Positions 28,201 to 37,500 of a stretch of 64,000 nucleotides of DNA are shown piece after piece; positions within the stretch are counted from its first letter, which is position 1; each line of letters starts with the position of its first letter. The stretch is from TH1177 sp042138015 (lineage in GTDB: Archaea > Thermoproteota > Nitrososphaeria > Nitrososphaerales > Nitrososphaeraceae): positions 1-64,000 of the forward strand of contig JBHIVA010000005.1 of NCBI GenBank assembly GCA_042138015.1. Direction: 5' to 3'. The notes beneath the pieces were generated by a model, which saw nothing but the letters and a program-made list of their open reading frames with translations, was not told the origin of the DNA and did no database searches. A program made the translations under genes and the position numbers.

Positions 28201-29307
28201 TTATTTACTCATGTGTTCAAATACTGTTTGTTGATCAAAGAATGGACAATTAACAACATGTTTTCCTTCCATAGCAGGAGAAATAGTCAGTAATCCCTTC
28301 TCTTTTGCATTATTTAGATCAAGCAATGTTTCTAGCAATTTCGCTTCTGTAGTGTTATTCCATTCTGCAAAGTGTATTCTCCACATAGGACTATAGTTTT
28401 GATCATTGGGACCAGCATGTCCTATTCCAGGTTGAAATCCCATAGGTCCAGTACCGTTAATACCATTTGTAAATTGTGTCAGATCTACAGCTACAGCTGT
28501 TTCAGCAAGCTTTTCAGTAGAAGGTGAATGTACCACTCCCATCATATTTGCAGGCATTTCCGGAACCGCGTCAGTCACAATATAGTATATAGTACTTCCA
28601 TCAATATCCCATCCCCTATGAGCAATAAAAGTAACAATCATATTTTCTATATCAATTTTTGTTACTTGTCCACCACCATAGGGAGTTTCATCATTAATTT
28701 CACCTTCTTTGATCATCAATTCTCCGCCATCCCATTTTACTGCTGGTTTATTCACAACAGTCTCAGTTTTTTCTACCTTTAATTCTCCATTTTGTTCAGC
28801 TGTTAAAATTTCATCTACCGACTTTAACTCATGGGTATTTTCCTGATTTACCCATTCTACATTGTTTACTTGGTATAATGGACTATATCCTTCATCACCT
28901 GGTTTGGCACTTAAAACTGATAATTGAAAACCATATGGTCCCTCACCTTCATTTCCATTCTTGAATGCAAAAGCCTGTGCTAGATCTTCAGGAGGGGTTT
29001 GAGATAGAACTGCAGCTACATTAGCTTTAAAACCAGTCAGATTAGTTATTTTATCAGCAGTTTCCTTGTCAGAAGCATCAGTTGCTATTATATACATTTC
29101 TTTTCCATTAACGTATCCTTTCATTAAAGGTATATCAATTGGAATATTCGCGTTTTCTAATTTTAATACTGAACCTGGATCTTCCTGTTGAGCATACGTG
29201 AGTTTTATAGTAAATGGTCCTGCTAGCATTAGCATCGTACCAACAATAATTGATACTGCTACAGCCGAAAAAATTTTTACGTCTTTTTTATTTAACAGAT
29301 TATTCAT
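28201..29307 (-). CDS. Secreted duplicated-domain protein (DUF7482-like)
   Basis: A 368-residue exported protein. A signal peptide or anchor (VKIFSAVAVSIIVGTMLMLAG) ends before AQQEDPG. The mature part has two copies of one domain: first half ending in a GPYGFQLSVL...YSPLYQVNNVEW unit, second half with GPMGFQPGIG...YSPMWRIHFAEW. A conserved HVVNCPFFD near the C terminus provides one Cys beside His. Abundant thaumarchaeal envelope proteins have this pattern and are suspected to bind a metal such as copper, but this is not shown. Single gene with its own promoter. Confidence 0.7.
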   Translation of the reverse strand: MNNLLNKKDVKIFSAVAVSIIVGTMLMLAGPFTIKLTYAQQEDPGSVLKLENANIPIDIPLMKGYVNGKEMYIIATDASDKETADKITNLTGFKANVAAVLSQTPPEDLAQAFAFKNGNEGEGPYGFQLSVLSAKPGDEGYSPLYQVNNVEWVNQENTHELKSVDEILTAEQNGELKVEKTETVVNKPAVKWDGGELMIKEGEINDETPYGGGQVTKIDIENMIVTFIAHRGWDIDGSTIYYIVTDAVPEMPANMMGVVHSPSTEKLAETAVAVDLTQFTNGINGTGPMGFQPGIGHAGPNDQNYSPMWRIHFAEWNNTTEAKLLETLLDLNNAKEKGLLTISPAMEGKHVVNCPFFDQQTVFEHMSK

Positions 29308-29560
29308 TGATTCAAAAATAAGGATAATATATAAAAATAATTGCTTGAATGATTAAATTTATATTTGAACATTCAAATTTTTATTTATTTTTATAAATTA
29401 TAAGTTGAATTAAATATTCTGATCTAATTGAAATTCATAAATAACAGTTCTTGTTTCCATGACAAAAAATTTAATTATAACGCCCCATTTTACATCTAAT
29501 AATAAAAATCAAGAGAATGTATGACGTAATAGTTATTAACTTTAGTAATTAATTTTATAC

Positions 29561-30670
29561 ATGACAGATAATTTAAAAACAATTATTATTCCACAATTTT
29601 TAGATAATCCAGGTAAAAAATACTTTAATCCTAGATTTGTAAATATATTTGTAGGCCAATCAATTAGATGGTTAAATGTCGATCATAAACAACATAATTT
29701 GATTTTTGATCGAGAAATAGATCCTTATGGAGCAGAGATTGGACTTTTAGATCCACTCCAATCATTGACAAAAGATTTCGATACTTTTATTCCTAGAATT
29801 GATTACAGATGTTCATTACATCCTAATGAACATGGTACTATAATAATGTCACAAAATAATGAGAAACAAATTTACAAAACTAAAAAATCAAATAGAAATG
29901 GTTTTCCCATTAATGAGGAAATACAGAATCGGTCTAAGGATATTTCAATCCCAAATATTGGAAAACCAATTTTTGAAGATGTAGAGCCTAATCATATCAC
30001 GCTACAAAGATTTCTGGATCCCAGAATTTATTCAAGTCTTAAGAATCCAAATTTATATTTATTACAAAGCAAAAAATTAACGATTGTTTTTTGGGATATA
30101 CATGGATTCTCTACTCTGTGTAACAAATTGGAAAAAGAACCAGTTACAGTTGTCGGTTTTTTAAGAGAATATTTCGATCTTGCCACTAAGATAATTCATA
30201 ATAATTCAGGTGTAGTAGATAAGTTCATCGGTGATGGGATAATGTCTTATTTTGGATTTGAAAATAATCTCGATAGTTCTGAAGATATATTTCAGGCAAT
30301 TAATTCAGCACTTGATTTAAGAAAATCTTTTGAAGGCATAAAAAAGAAATGGGTTGGAATATGGGAAAGGGATTTTAATCACAAAAATATAGACATAAAT
30401 CTGAAATGTGGAATCCATACTGGAGACGTTTTATTCGGATTAATTGATACAGGAACTAGGTCTCAAATAACAATTATCGGGAAAACAGTAAATTATGCAA
30501 GTAGATTAGAAGGCAAAGCAGACAACAACCAAATTATTATCTCTAAAGAAGTAAATCAGAAAATACATGATCATTATAAAACATCTTCTATTCCTATTAC
30601 CAATGAAGATAGGGACATAAAAAAATCATTCCCTAATATTACAGAAGTTTATGAACTAATAGAAGATTAA
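29561..30670 (+). CDS. Cupredoxin-class III nucleotidyl cyclase fusion
   Basis: A 369-residue cytosolic protein with two domains. Residues 1-100 form a plastocyanin-like cupredoxin: His45 in KQHN, Cys84 and His87 in YRCSLHPNEHGTI. The usual axial Met of the CxxHPxMxG pattern is replaced by Glu90. After a linker, residues 170-369 are a class III cyclase with both metal aspartates (VFWDIHGF, D179; FIGDGIMSY, D225) and the transition-state pair Asn311 and Arg315 (TVNYASRLEG). It has no signal peptide or membrane helix. It is convergent with the ATPase gene at 30,812. Copper or redox control of cyclic-nucleotide synthesis is an inference. Confidence 0.85.
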   Translation: MTDNLKTIIIPQFLDNPGKKYFNPRFVNIFVGQSIRWLNVDHKQHNLIFDREIDPYGAEIGLLDPLQSLTKDFDTFIPRIDYRCSLHPNEHGTIIMSQNNEKQIYKTKKSNRNGFPINEEIQNRSKDISIPNIGKPIFEDVEPNHITLQRFLDPRIYSSLKNPNLYLLQSKKLTIVFWDIHGFSTLCNKLEKEPVTVVGFLREYFDLATKIIHNNSGVVDKFIGDGIMSYFGFENNLDSSEDIFQAINSALDLRKSFEGIKKKWVGIWERDFNHKNIDINLKCGIHTGDVLFGLIDTGTRSQITIIGKTVNYASRLEGKADNNQIIISKEVNQKIHDHYKTSSIPITNEDRDIKKSFPNITEVYELIED

Positions 30671-30811
30671 ATATTTTTGTAAATGAATGAATGAAAAAAT
30701 AAAAACTTTGGAATGTTTATCTAAAATGTTATTTGAAGTATTGTCCCTCTAAATAGGATTCAAATCTATACATAAATATAGATTAATTAAAATCGCCTAG
30801 AGATACATCTA

Positions 30812-32263
30812 TTATGAACTATCTAAAAGATTGGATCTAGGATATCCTGCATTTTGATCAGTTTGAATATTATATAAAAAGTACTGTGGTTTAATAGATG
30901 CTAACATTACCGCATCATTAAATTCAAATAATTTTAAATGAATATCGCTAACGCTTTTCATTACGTCCAATGATTTATAGGATGGCCTAGAAACCATTAC
31001 AAGCAAGTCATTATATGAACGGATTTTACTTGAAAAGTTAATAATAGCTTTTTGAATGTCTAATAACTCATCCTGGTATTGTAATTCTACAAAACTAAAA
31101 TCGACTGTAACTAAACAACCATTACTTTTTGTTCTTAATTCCTGATATTGTTTTTTCCATATTGTAAAATTATTCAAAAAACTACTCTCTATCCCTGAAA
31201 TAATATGTGCTGGTCTTTCATCATTAACATCGTTTTTTAGATCATCATCTCTTCCTATTATTCTGAAAAAGTTGGTTAGAAGTTCTCTATTAACAAAGGG
31301 AGAAATATATCTAGTAACTGAAGAGATAGGTTGATCCCAAGCTGATATTACTAATGCTCCATATCTCTGGGAAATAAAATTTAATACAAGTGGAACAAAA
31401 ATCGGTACAAATACAAACCTATCTACCTCCTCTTGTATCTCCACTGAGATTATACTACCCTTTTTAAATCCACCCTTTAATTTCTGGTCTAATCTTTGGT
31501 TTCCAGTAGAAAATGTTCTATCTTTATGTGGAAAAAAAACAAAATTATTTGTTTTATCAAAATTTATTTTATGTGAAAGAGGTGAAAAAGTTCTAAAACG
31601 TCCTTTTGTTAAAGTAAATGCTATTTTCGATCGATTTATTCCTGTTCCTTTGAGTTTAAATATTTGCATCTCTCTAAGTCTATAGGATTTATAAAAAGAA
31701 TGATCAAGATTAATAATTCCATCAGATAGATTATCTATATCTGCATTATCCATATCTTCAGTCAAAAAAATAATAAAACCTCTATTTTTATCTATCAAGG
31801 ATGATAATATTTTTTGTGTACGTATAATATCCATACTATCAAGCTCCTTTATTATGTTATCCCAAATTTCTAATATGACAAATGGTCTCGGTTTTTCTCT
31901 TAAAGATACAAACGGATCTTCAATTTTTTGAATTCTGTTAGATAGAGTATTCATTATACTATTTAATATAACTGATGATTCAGATAACATAAAATCAGGG
32001 TTAGTATTAATAGACACAATGTTATAAGATTTCAAAAATTCTCTAGTCCATGGAAATCTAGTGTAAATACTATTTAAAGAGACGTTCCTAGATATGAATA
32101 TTACCTCAAACTTGTCTAGATGATCTTTTGCTATTTCCAACGCTAAAGTAGCCCTACCAGTTCCAGATTTGCCTCTAATTAATAATGATTTATTTTCATT
32201 CGAGATAAAATTATGGATATCTTCGAGCCCAGGATCTTGTCCTAACATGTTCACATGATACAA
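30812..32263 (-). CDS. GvpD/KaiC-like P-loop ATPase with degenerate Walker motifs
   Basis: A 483-residue RecA-fold protein related to archaeal GvpD/KaiC-like ATPases. The Walker A region reads GKSGTGRATLA, with Arg in place of the catalytic Lys, and the Walker B strand PFVILEIWDN has Glu where the sister gene has Asp (IIVDSWDG). A second KaiC-like lobe follows (GNQRLDQKLKGGFKKGSII) without a P-loop. It lies 36 bases downstream of a cyclase gene on the same strand, so the two probably form an operon. It may sense nucleotide without hydrolysis. A paralogue with an intact P-loop is at 59,815. Confidence 0.75.
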   Translation of the reverse strand: MYHVNMLGQDPGLEDIHNFISNENKSLLIRGKSGTGRATLALEIAKDHLDKFEVIFISRNVSLNSIYTRFPWTREFLKSYNIVSINTNPDFMLSESSVILNSIMNTLSNRIQKIEDPFVSLREKPRPFVILEIWDNIIKELDSMDIIRTQKILSSLIDKNRGFIIFLTEDMDNADIDNLSDGIINLDHSFYKSYRLREMQIFKLKGTGINRSKIAFTLTKGRFRTFSPLSHKINFDKTNNFVFFPHKDRTFSTGNQRLDQKLKGGFKKGSIISVEIQEEVDRFVFVPIFVPLVLNFISQRYGALVISAWDQPISSVTRYISPFVNRELLTNFFRIIGRDDDLKNDVNDERPAHIISGIESSFLNNFTIWKKQYQELRTKSNGCLVTVDFSFVELQYQDELLDIQKAIINFSSKIRSYNDLLVMVSRPSYKSLDVMKSVSDIHLKLFEFNDAVMLASIKPQYFLYNIQTDQNAGYPRSNLLDSS

Positions 32264-32299
32264 TATTTTTGAAAGTTATAAAACTTTAATAAATTATAA

Positions 32300-33190
32300 C
32301 TATTCTCTCCTGTTGTTCGAGATGTGAATAGAATAAATCTCTCCTGTTTCAAATAATGTGAATTTGTCTACAATAGGAAATTTTTCTCTGCTTGTATCAC
32401 ATAAGTATTTGAAAATATTATCTCCTAATACAATATTATTTGGCGATGCTTTGCTCATTATCTTAGCTGCCCTACTAATAACATGTCCTAATAAATCAGG
32501 TTCTGATCCCAGAATTACTATTTGGTTTTCACCAACATCTAAAGCTATCCGACTTTTCAATTTCGGATAGCCGTTTAGAAAAAGAACTTCGTTAATAGAC
32601 TCATCTAACAATTTCTGCATATAAAATGTGCATTTTATTGCATATTCGTAAAGATCCCTCTTAGATAATTTCTGTTCTTTTGGAAAATAACCTATAACTG
32701 CATCTCCAGCATATTTTAATACGTAACCAAAATATCTCGATATACAAATAGAAATTTCCTGGCAAAAAATTCTAATGATCATAGATAACTCTTCAGGATT
32801 CAATATTGCAGTTAATGCTGTAGATCCTACTAAATCTATATACAGAATGACCATTTCTCTAGTCTGATTCTTATTTTCAAAAAGAAATTTACGAGACAAA
32901 TAGGATAGAAATATTTGGGCATAGGAATCTTTGCTGTTATAGTTAACATCTTTAATAGTTTTTGATACTCTCTTTCGACTATTCTGAATCATACCATCGA
33001 TTTCTATATCAGATATTAGATGTCTTGGCTTAATGTTATTAAAGAGATTAATAAAGACATTCTCGGGAACAAACACCTGTTCTACATTATCATAAAAACC
33101 AGCTTGTCCGTCAATCATCTGTTCCTCATATCTTCTTTTATCTAACATATACCTAAAATCAATAATAGATTCAGTATCGATCATTTTCAA
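32300..33190 (-). CDS. Class III nucleotidyl cyclase-domain protein
   Basis: A 296-residue cytosolic protein. The N-terminal 100 residues are a helical region without named domain. The cyclase domain follows with metal aspartates in VILYIDLVGSTAL and LKYAGDAVIGYF. Where active enzymes have VN.AARL this one has GHVISRAAKI, so the transition-state Asn is absent. Activity is doubtful. The ATPase gene lies directly downstream on the same strand. Similar cyclase-like and KaiC-like pairing suggests a signalling unit, output unknown. Confidence 0.7.
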   Translation of the reverse strand: MKMIDTESIIDFRYMLDKRRYEEQMIDGQAGFYDNVEQVFVPENVFINLFNNIKPRHLISDIEIDGMIQNSRKRVSKTIKDVNYNSKDSYAQIFLSYLSRKFLFENKNQTREMVILYIDLVGSTALTAILNPEELSMIIRIFCQEISICISRYFGYVLKYAGDAVIGYFPKEQKLSKRDLYEYAIKCTFYMQKLLDESINEVLFLNGYPKLKSRIALDVGENQIVILGSEPDLLGHVISRAAKIMSKASPNNIVLGDNIFKYLCDTSREKFPIVDKFTLFETGEIYSIHISNNRRE

Positions 33191-33468
33191 TTAAGTACCT
33201 CTATATGACTTAAATCGAGAGTATTATTAGTATATCCTAAGATATTTCTATTTTTAATACTAATATCTGATTATCGTTGATTGCTTATCGATAACTATAT
33301 TCATTTATTATTCCTTTTCCATTCTTGCTTAACATTTACGACCCATGTTATTAGATATTATTTGATAGAGTCACTCTTAATTCTTTTTTAATATAAATTA
33401 ATTATAATCTATAAATTTGTCAATAGAATATAATAAATTTAGCTCTAAATAATGTGATTTTGTTTCAC

Positions 33469-34416
33469 ATGTCCAAATCTTTTCTTGAGGCAATACATAA
33501 CAAGATACTTCTTTTTGATGGTGCGATGGGTACAGAAATACAAAAATTGAATCCAAATCCTCAAGATTTTCCACATAATCTTGATGGTTTCAATGATGGT
33601 TTAGTTTTAAGTAAACCAGAATGGATCAAACAGATTCATAGAAATTATTTAGCAGCAGGAGCTGACTGTATCGAGACAAATACATTTGGCAGCAGCAAAT
33701 TAAAATTAGATGAATATGGTTTTGGAAATCAGACGGTTTATCTAAATAAACAAGCAGCTATAATAGCAAGAGATGTATGTAATGAATTTAATGATAAACG
33801 CAGATATGTCATTGGTTCTATGGGTCCATCTGGATTTCTACCTAGCTCGAATGATCCGGATCTAGGCCAAAAACCATTAGAGGACATAATACTATCTTTT
33901 GAATTACAGTCAGAGGGTCTCATCCTTGGAGGTGTAGATGCTCTTTTAATAGAAACGAGTCAGGATATTTTGGAAGTAAAATTAGTAATAGAGGCATGTA
34001 AACGAACAATGTCCAAACTCACCACTAAAATTCCTATTATTGCCAATGTTACTTTAGATCAGTATGGAAAAATGTTGCTAGGAACCAATATTCAATCGGC
34101 TTTTACTACCGTTAGTGACATGGGTATCGATGTATTTGGGTTAAATTGTTCTACAGGTCCTGATGAAATGACTCCTAGTGTAAGCTGGTTAAATGAACAA
34201 GATGAATTGCCACTACTGGTTATTCCCAATGCAGGTATGCCATTTAATGATGCAGGCAAAGCTGTATACAAAATGACCCCTGATGAATTGTCAATTAAAC
34301 TTGAAAATTTTATATTAAAATTTCACCAAATAAAAATTATAGGTGGCTGCTGCGGTACAAGACCTGATCATATATCTAAATTGCGTAAAATGCTAGACAA
34401 ACATCAAAATAAATAA
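33469..34416 (+). CDS. Homocysteine S-methyltransferase domain protein (MetH N-terminal module)
   Basis: A 315-residue zinc-dependent homocysteine-binding barrel. It opens with LLFDGAMGTEIQ and has the first zinc Cys in FGLNCSTGP and the CC pair in IIGGCCGTRPDH. This is the first module of B12-dependent methionine synthase as a separate polypeptide; the rest follows 126 bases downstream. It activates homocysteine thiolate for methyl transfer from methylcobalamin. The ATG at 33,469 is preferred over the GTG five codons earlier. Confidence 0.92.
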   Translation: MSKSFLEAIHNKILLFDGAMGTEIQKLNPNPQDFPHNLDGFNDGLVLSKPEWIKQIHRNYLAAGADCIETNTFGSSKLKLDEYGFGNQTVYLNKQAAIIARDVCNEFNDKRRYVIGSMGPSGFLPSSNDPDLGQKPLEDIILSFELQSEGLILGGVDALLIETSQDILEVKLVIEACKRTMSKLTTKIPIIANVTLDQYGKMLLGTNIQSAFTTVSDMGIDVFGLNCSTGPDEMTPSVSWLNEQDELPLLVIPNAGMPFNDAGKAVYKMTPDELSIKLENFILKFHQIKIIGGCCGTRPDHISKLRKMLDKHQNK

Positions 34417-34542
34417 ATTTATAATATCTAAAACCCAACTCTTAAAATGACCTTATTAGTTGATATAAACGCTAGCAAATGTCATTTTAGTTGACATCAA
34501 TTTACTTAGTACTAATAAAATACTATAAGAGATGAAAAAAAT

Positions 34543-37062
34543 TTGGGAAAAATACCTCGAATCAGCTCCGCATTAAAAGCAGTGGACATACAACAAAATC
34601 CACCTCCTCTTATTATAGGAGAGCGCGTAAATAGTCAAGGCTCAAGGAAAGCTAAAGAAATGGTTTTAAATGATGATTTTGAGGGGTTAATCAATTTAGC
34701 TAGAAAACAAGTTGAAGATGGAGCTCATTCTCTCGATATATGTGTTGCTACAACTGAACGTTCAGATGAACTAGATTTTATGTGTAAACTCGTTAAAAAA
34801 TTAAGTTTAGAGATAGAAGCTCCTTTAGTTATTGATTCTACTGATTCTATTGTCATAGCAAATGCAATTAAACAGATTCCAGGAAGACCAATGATAAATT
34901 CCATAAACCTAGAAGGAGATGGTAACAGGTTTCATCAATTAGCTCCGATAATGGCAAAATATGGAGTTCCAGCTGTTGCGATGTGCATTGGGCCAAATGG
35001 AATGGCAAAGACTCCAAAAGAGAAGCTTGAAACTGCCAAACTGCTATTCGAAACCGGAAAAAAATACGGTCTAAAACCTTGGCAATTCATTTTTGACGTA
35101 TTAACATTTACATTGGCTACTGGCCAGGAAGAATTCCTTGATTCTGCAAAAAATACTTTGGAAGGTATTAAATTAGTAAAAAGCAGACTTCCTGGTTGTT
35201 ATACCACACTAGGATTGAGTAATGTTAGCTTCGGCCTACCCGTATATGCAAGAAAAATAATAAATTCTGTATTTTTATACCATGCTATCAAATCTGGATT
35301 AGATTCAGTTATAATAAATCCCAAGGATATAATAGCGTATTCTGACATATCTCCTAAAGAGAGAAAACTTGCAGAAAATCTTATATTTAATCTTAACAAT
35401 AATTCATTATCTGAATTAATATCTTATTTTGAGGATAAAAAAGAAACAAAGAATAGCAGCGGGAATCTTACAAAATTAGATATTGATCCTAAATGGACAT
35501 TCCATAAGAGGTGTTATTATAGGATTGTTAACAGATTGAAAGAAGGTATCGAATTAGATGTTGTTGGATCTATTAAAGATAATATAATTAATAGTAATAA
35601 TGGAAATAACCACAATTTTAGTTATGAAAATGTATTTGAGATTGTTTCTAAGCAAGAGATTCATGATGCTGCAGTTAAGACACTAAATCTTACTCTTCTT
35701 CCTGCTATGAAAGAAGTAGGAGATAAATTTGGAGCTGGAGAAATAATCTTACCATTCGTTCTTAAGTCTGCCGAATGTATGAAAGCAGCCGTTGCAGAGC
35801 TAGAGAAATATCTGATCAAACAAAAAGATGTGTCAAAAGGCAAGATAGTATTGTGTACTGTGTATGGAGATGTTCATGATATTGGAAAGAATTTAGTTAA
35901 AACTATCTTATCTAACAATGGATATTCGGTATATGATTTAGGAAAACAAGTTCCATTGCAAACAATTGTGAATAAAATACAAGAAGTTGATGCAGACGCA
36001 GTTGGACTTTCTGCACTATTAGTTTCGACCTCTAAACAGATGCAAATATTTGTAGATTATGCACTAGAACATAATATGAAAGTACCTGTGCTCTGTGGTG
36101 GTGCAGCAATAAACAGTAATTATATTAACCGAATAGCAAAAAGCAGCAGAATTTATGAACCAGGAGTTTTTTATTGTAAGACAGCTTTTGAAGGATTAAA
36201 TGTTATGAATAATCTCATGTCTCCATCTAGAGATATTTATATTCAAAATTGGAGACACAAATTAGAAGATTGGAAAGAATCAAAGACTTCTACAAATACT
36301 GAAAAACTATTACAACATAGTGGTATAAAACCGGTAGACCCTCCCATTCCTCCTCATATTAATAAACCTATTAGACTCTCAGATGTTGACATTGATCTAA
36401 ATCAAATATGGAAGTTCATAAACAAGAAATCACTTTTTGTTCTCTCCTGGAGCTTCAGGGGAAAAGGTGCGAAAGATCTAATTGATGAACCAGAAAGATT
36501 ATTTGAAGAATGGAAAAGAAAAGTTATAGATGAAAATCTATTTTCCCCAAAAGTAGTATACGGCTACTTCAGATGTCATAACAGGGATAACAAACTTGTT
36601 GTTGATTCTCCTAATGGCGATGAAGTGGTTTTTGACTTTCCCCGATCTACAAAAAATAAATACTTATGCTTAACTGATTATTTTGGAAAAGATGATATTG
36701 TAGCATTTCAGGCAGTTACTGTTGGAAACAAGACTTCAGAGATTCTAGAAAGGTGGAATTCAGAAAACCTTTATACTGATGCATATCTGTTGCATGGACT
36801 TGCAGTTGAAACTGCAGAGGCTTTGGCAGAATGGGTAAATAGCCTCATTCGCAGAGATCTAAAACTTACTGACAGCAGAGGCCTTCGATACAGTTGGGGT
36901 TATCCAAGCTGTCCTGATATTTCTCAACATAAATTAGTATGGAAGATTTTAAACCCAGTCGAGTCTGGAATGACTCTTACAGAATCAGGGCAAATAGTAC
37001 CTGACCATTCTACAGCTGCAATAGTAGTTCATCATCCCGAAGCTCAATACTTTACATTATAA
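34543..37062 (+). CDS. metH: Cobalamin-dependent methionine synthase, pterin/B12/AdoMet modules
   Basis: An 839-residue protein corresponding to MetH without the homocysteine module. Order: methyltetrahydrofolate-binding barrel (IIGERVNSQGSRKAKE, LVIDSTDS), B12 cap, B12-binding domain with the base-off His in YGDVHDIGKNLVKT and LSALLVSTSKQM, and the AdoMet reactivation domain (SWSFRGKGAKDL, RYSWGYPSCPDISQHK). It transfers methyl from tetrahydrofolate to cobalamin and on to homocysteine bound by the upstream protein. The start is TTG at 34,543; no ATG fits the frame nearby. The two genes likely form an operon. Confidence 0.95.
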   Translation: MGKIPRISSALKAVDIQQNPPPLIIGERVNSQGSRKAKEMVLNDDFEGLINLARKQVEDGAHSLDICVATTERSDELDFMCKLVKKLSLEIEAPLVIDSTDSIVIANAIKQIPGRPMINSINLEGDGNRFHQLAPIMAKYGVPAVAMCIGPNGMAKTPKEKLETAKLLFETGKKYGLKPWQFIFDVLTFTLATGQEEFLDSAKNTLEGIKLVKSRLPGCYTTLGLSNVSFGLPVYARKIINSVFLYHAIKSGLDSVIINPKDIIAYSDISPKERKLAENLIFNLNNNSLSELISYFEDKKETKNSSGNLTKLDIDPKWTFHKRCYYRIVNRLKEGIELDVVGSIKDNIINSNNGNNHNFSYENVFEIVSKQEIHDAAVKTLNLTLLPAMKEVGDKFGAGEIILPFVLKSAECMKAAVAELEKYLIKQKDVSKGKIVLCTVYGDVHDIGKNLVKTILSNNGYSVYDLGKQVPLQTIVNKIQEVDADAVGLSALLVSTSKQMQIFVDYALEHNMKVPVLCGGAAINSNYINRIAKSSRIYEPGVFYCKTAFEGLNVMNNLMSPSRDIYIQNWRHKLEDWKESKTSTNTEKLLQHSGIKPVDPPIPPHINKPIRLSDVDIDLNQIWKFINKKSLFVLSWSFRGKGAKDLIDEPERLFEEWKRKVIDENLFSPKVVYGYFRCHNRDNKLVVDSPNGDEVVFDFPRSTKNKYLCLTDYFGKDDIVAFQAVTVGNKTSEILERWNSENLYTDAYLLHGLAVETAEALAEWVNSLIRRDLKLTDSRGLRYSWGYPSCPDISQHKLVWKILNPVESGMTLTESGQIVPDHSTAAIVVHHPEAQYFTL

Positions 37063-37158
37063 CAATTAATTTTTTTTATAATTTTTGAATATTGTTATTT
37101 CGATAGGATAGAAAATAATTTCTAAAATAATAATAATACTGATTGAATAATTCAGTAC

Positions 37159-37485
37159 ATGTCGATATGTAATTTTGTCTTTGCGTGCTCCATTGATGAC
37201 TCCCCTGCGTATTTTACATATGATAATATAGATAATATGATCATTATCAAATCTAAAAGCAGTTGCATCCATGGAAAGGATGATTTTAATCATATCGAAC
37301 CTTACATGGGAACATTGATATCTCATGAATCAATTCATGTAGCAATAAAAAAACACGAAGGATCATCAATCTCAGAAAAACTTGATGATTTAGAAATAAT
37401 AATCATGAGGGGAGGGCAGGCTTTTCAGATAACGATAAACAATTTTGCATTCACCAATGATACTTCCGGATTAGTACTAGTTTGA
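37159..37485 (+). CDS. Small protein with HExxH-type motif
   Basis: A 108-residue protein with GTLISHESIHVAIKKHEG at about residues 51-68: a His-Glu-x-x-His pattern typical of zinc metallopeptidase helices, followed by an acidic stretch and beta strands (FQITINNFAFTND). It is far shorter than usual peptidases and has no signal peptide, so it may be a metal-binding or inactive relative. It lies between metH and the convergent trpA. Not a family I can name. Confidence 0.55.
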   Translation: MSICNFVFACSIDDSPAYFTYDNIDNMIIIKSKSSCIHGKDDFNHIEPYMGTLISHESIHVAIKKHEGSSISEKLDDLEIIIMRGGQAFQITINNFAFTNDTSGLVLV

Positions 37486-37500
37486 TTATTCTTTTTTCGA

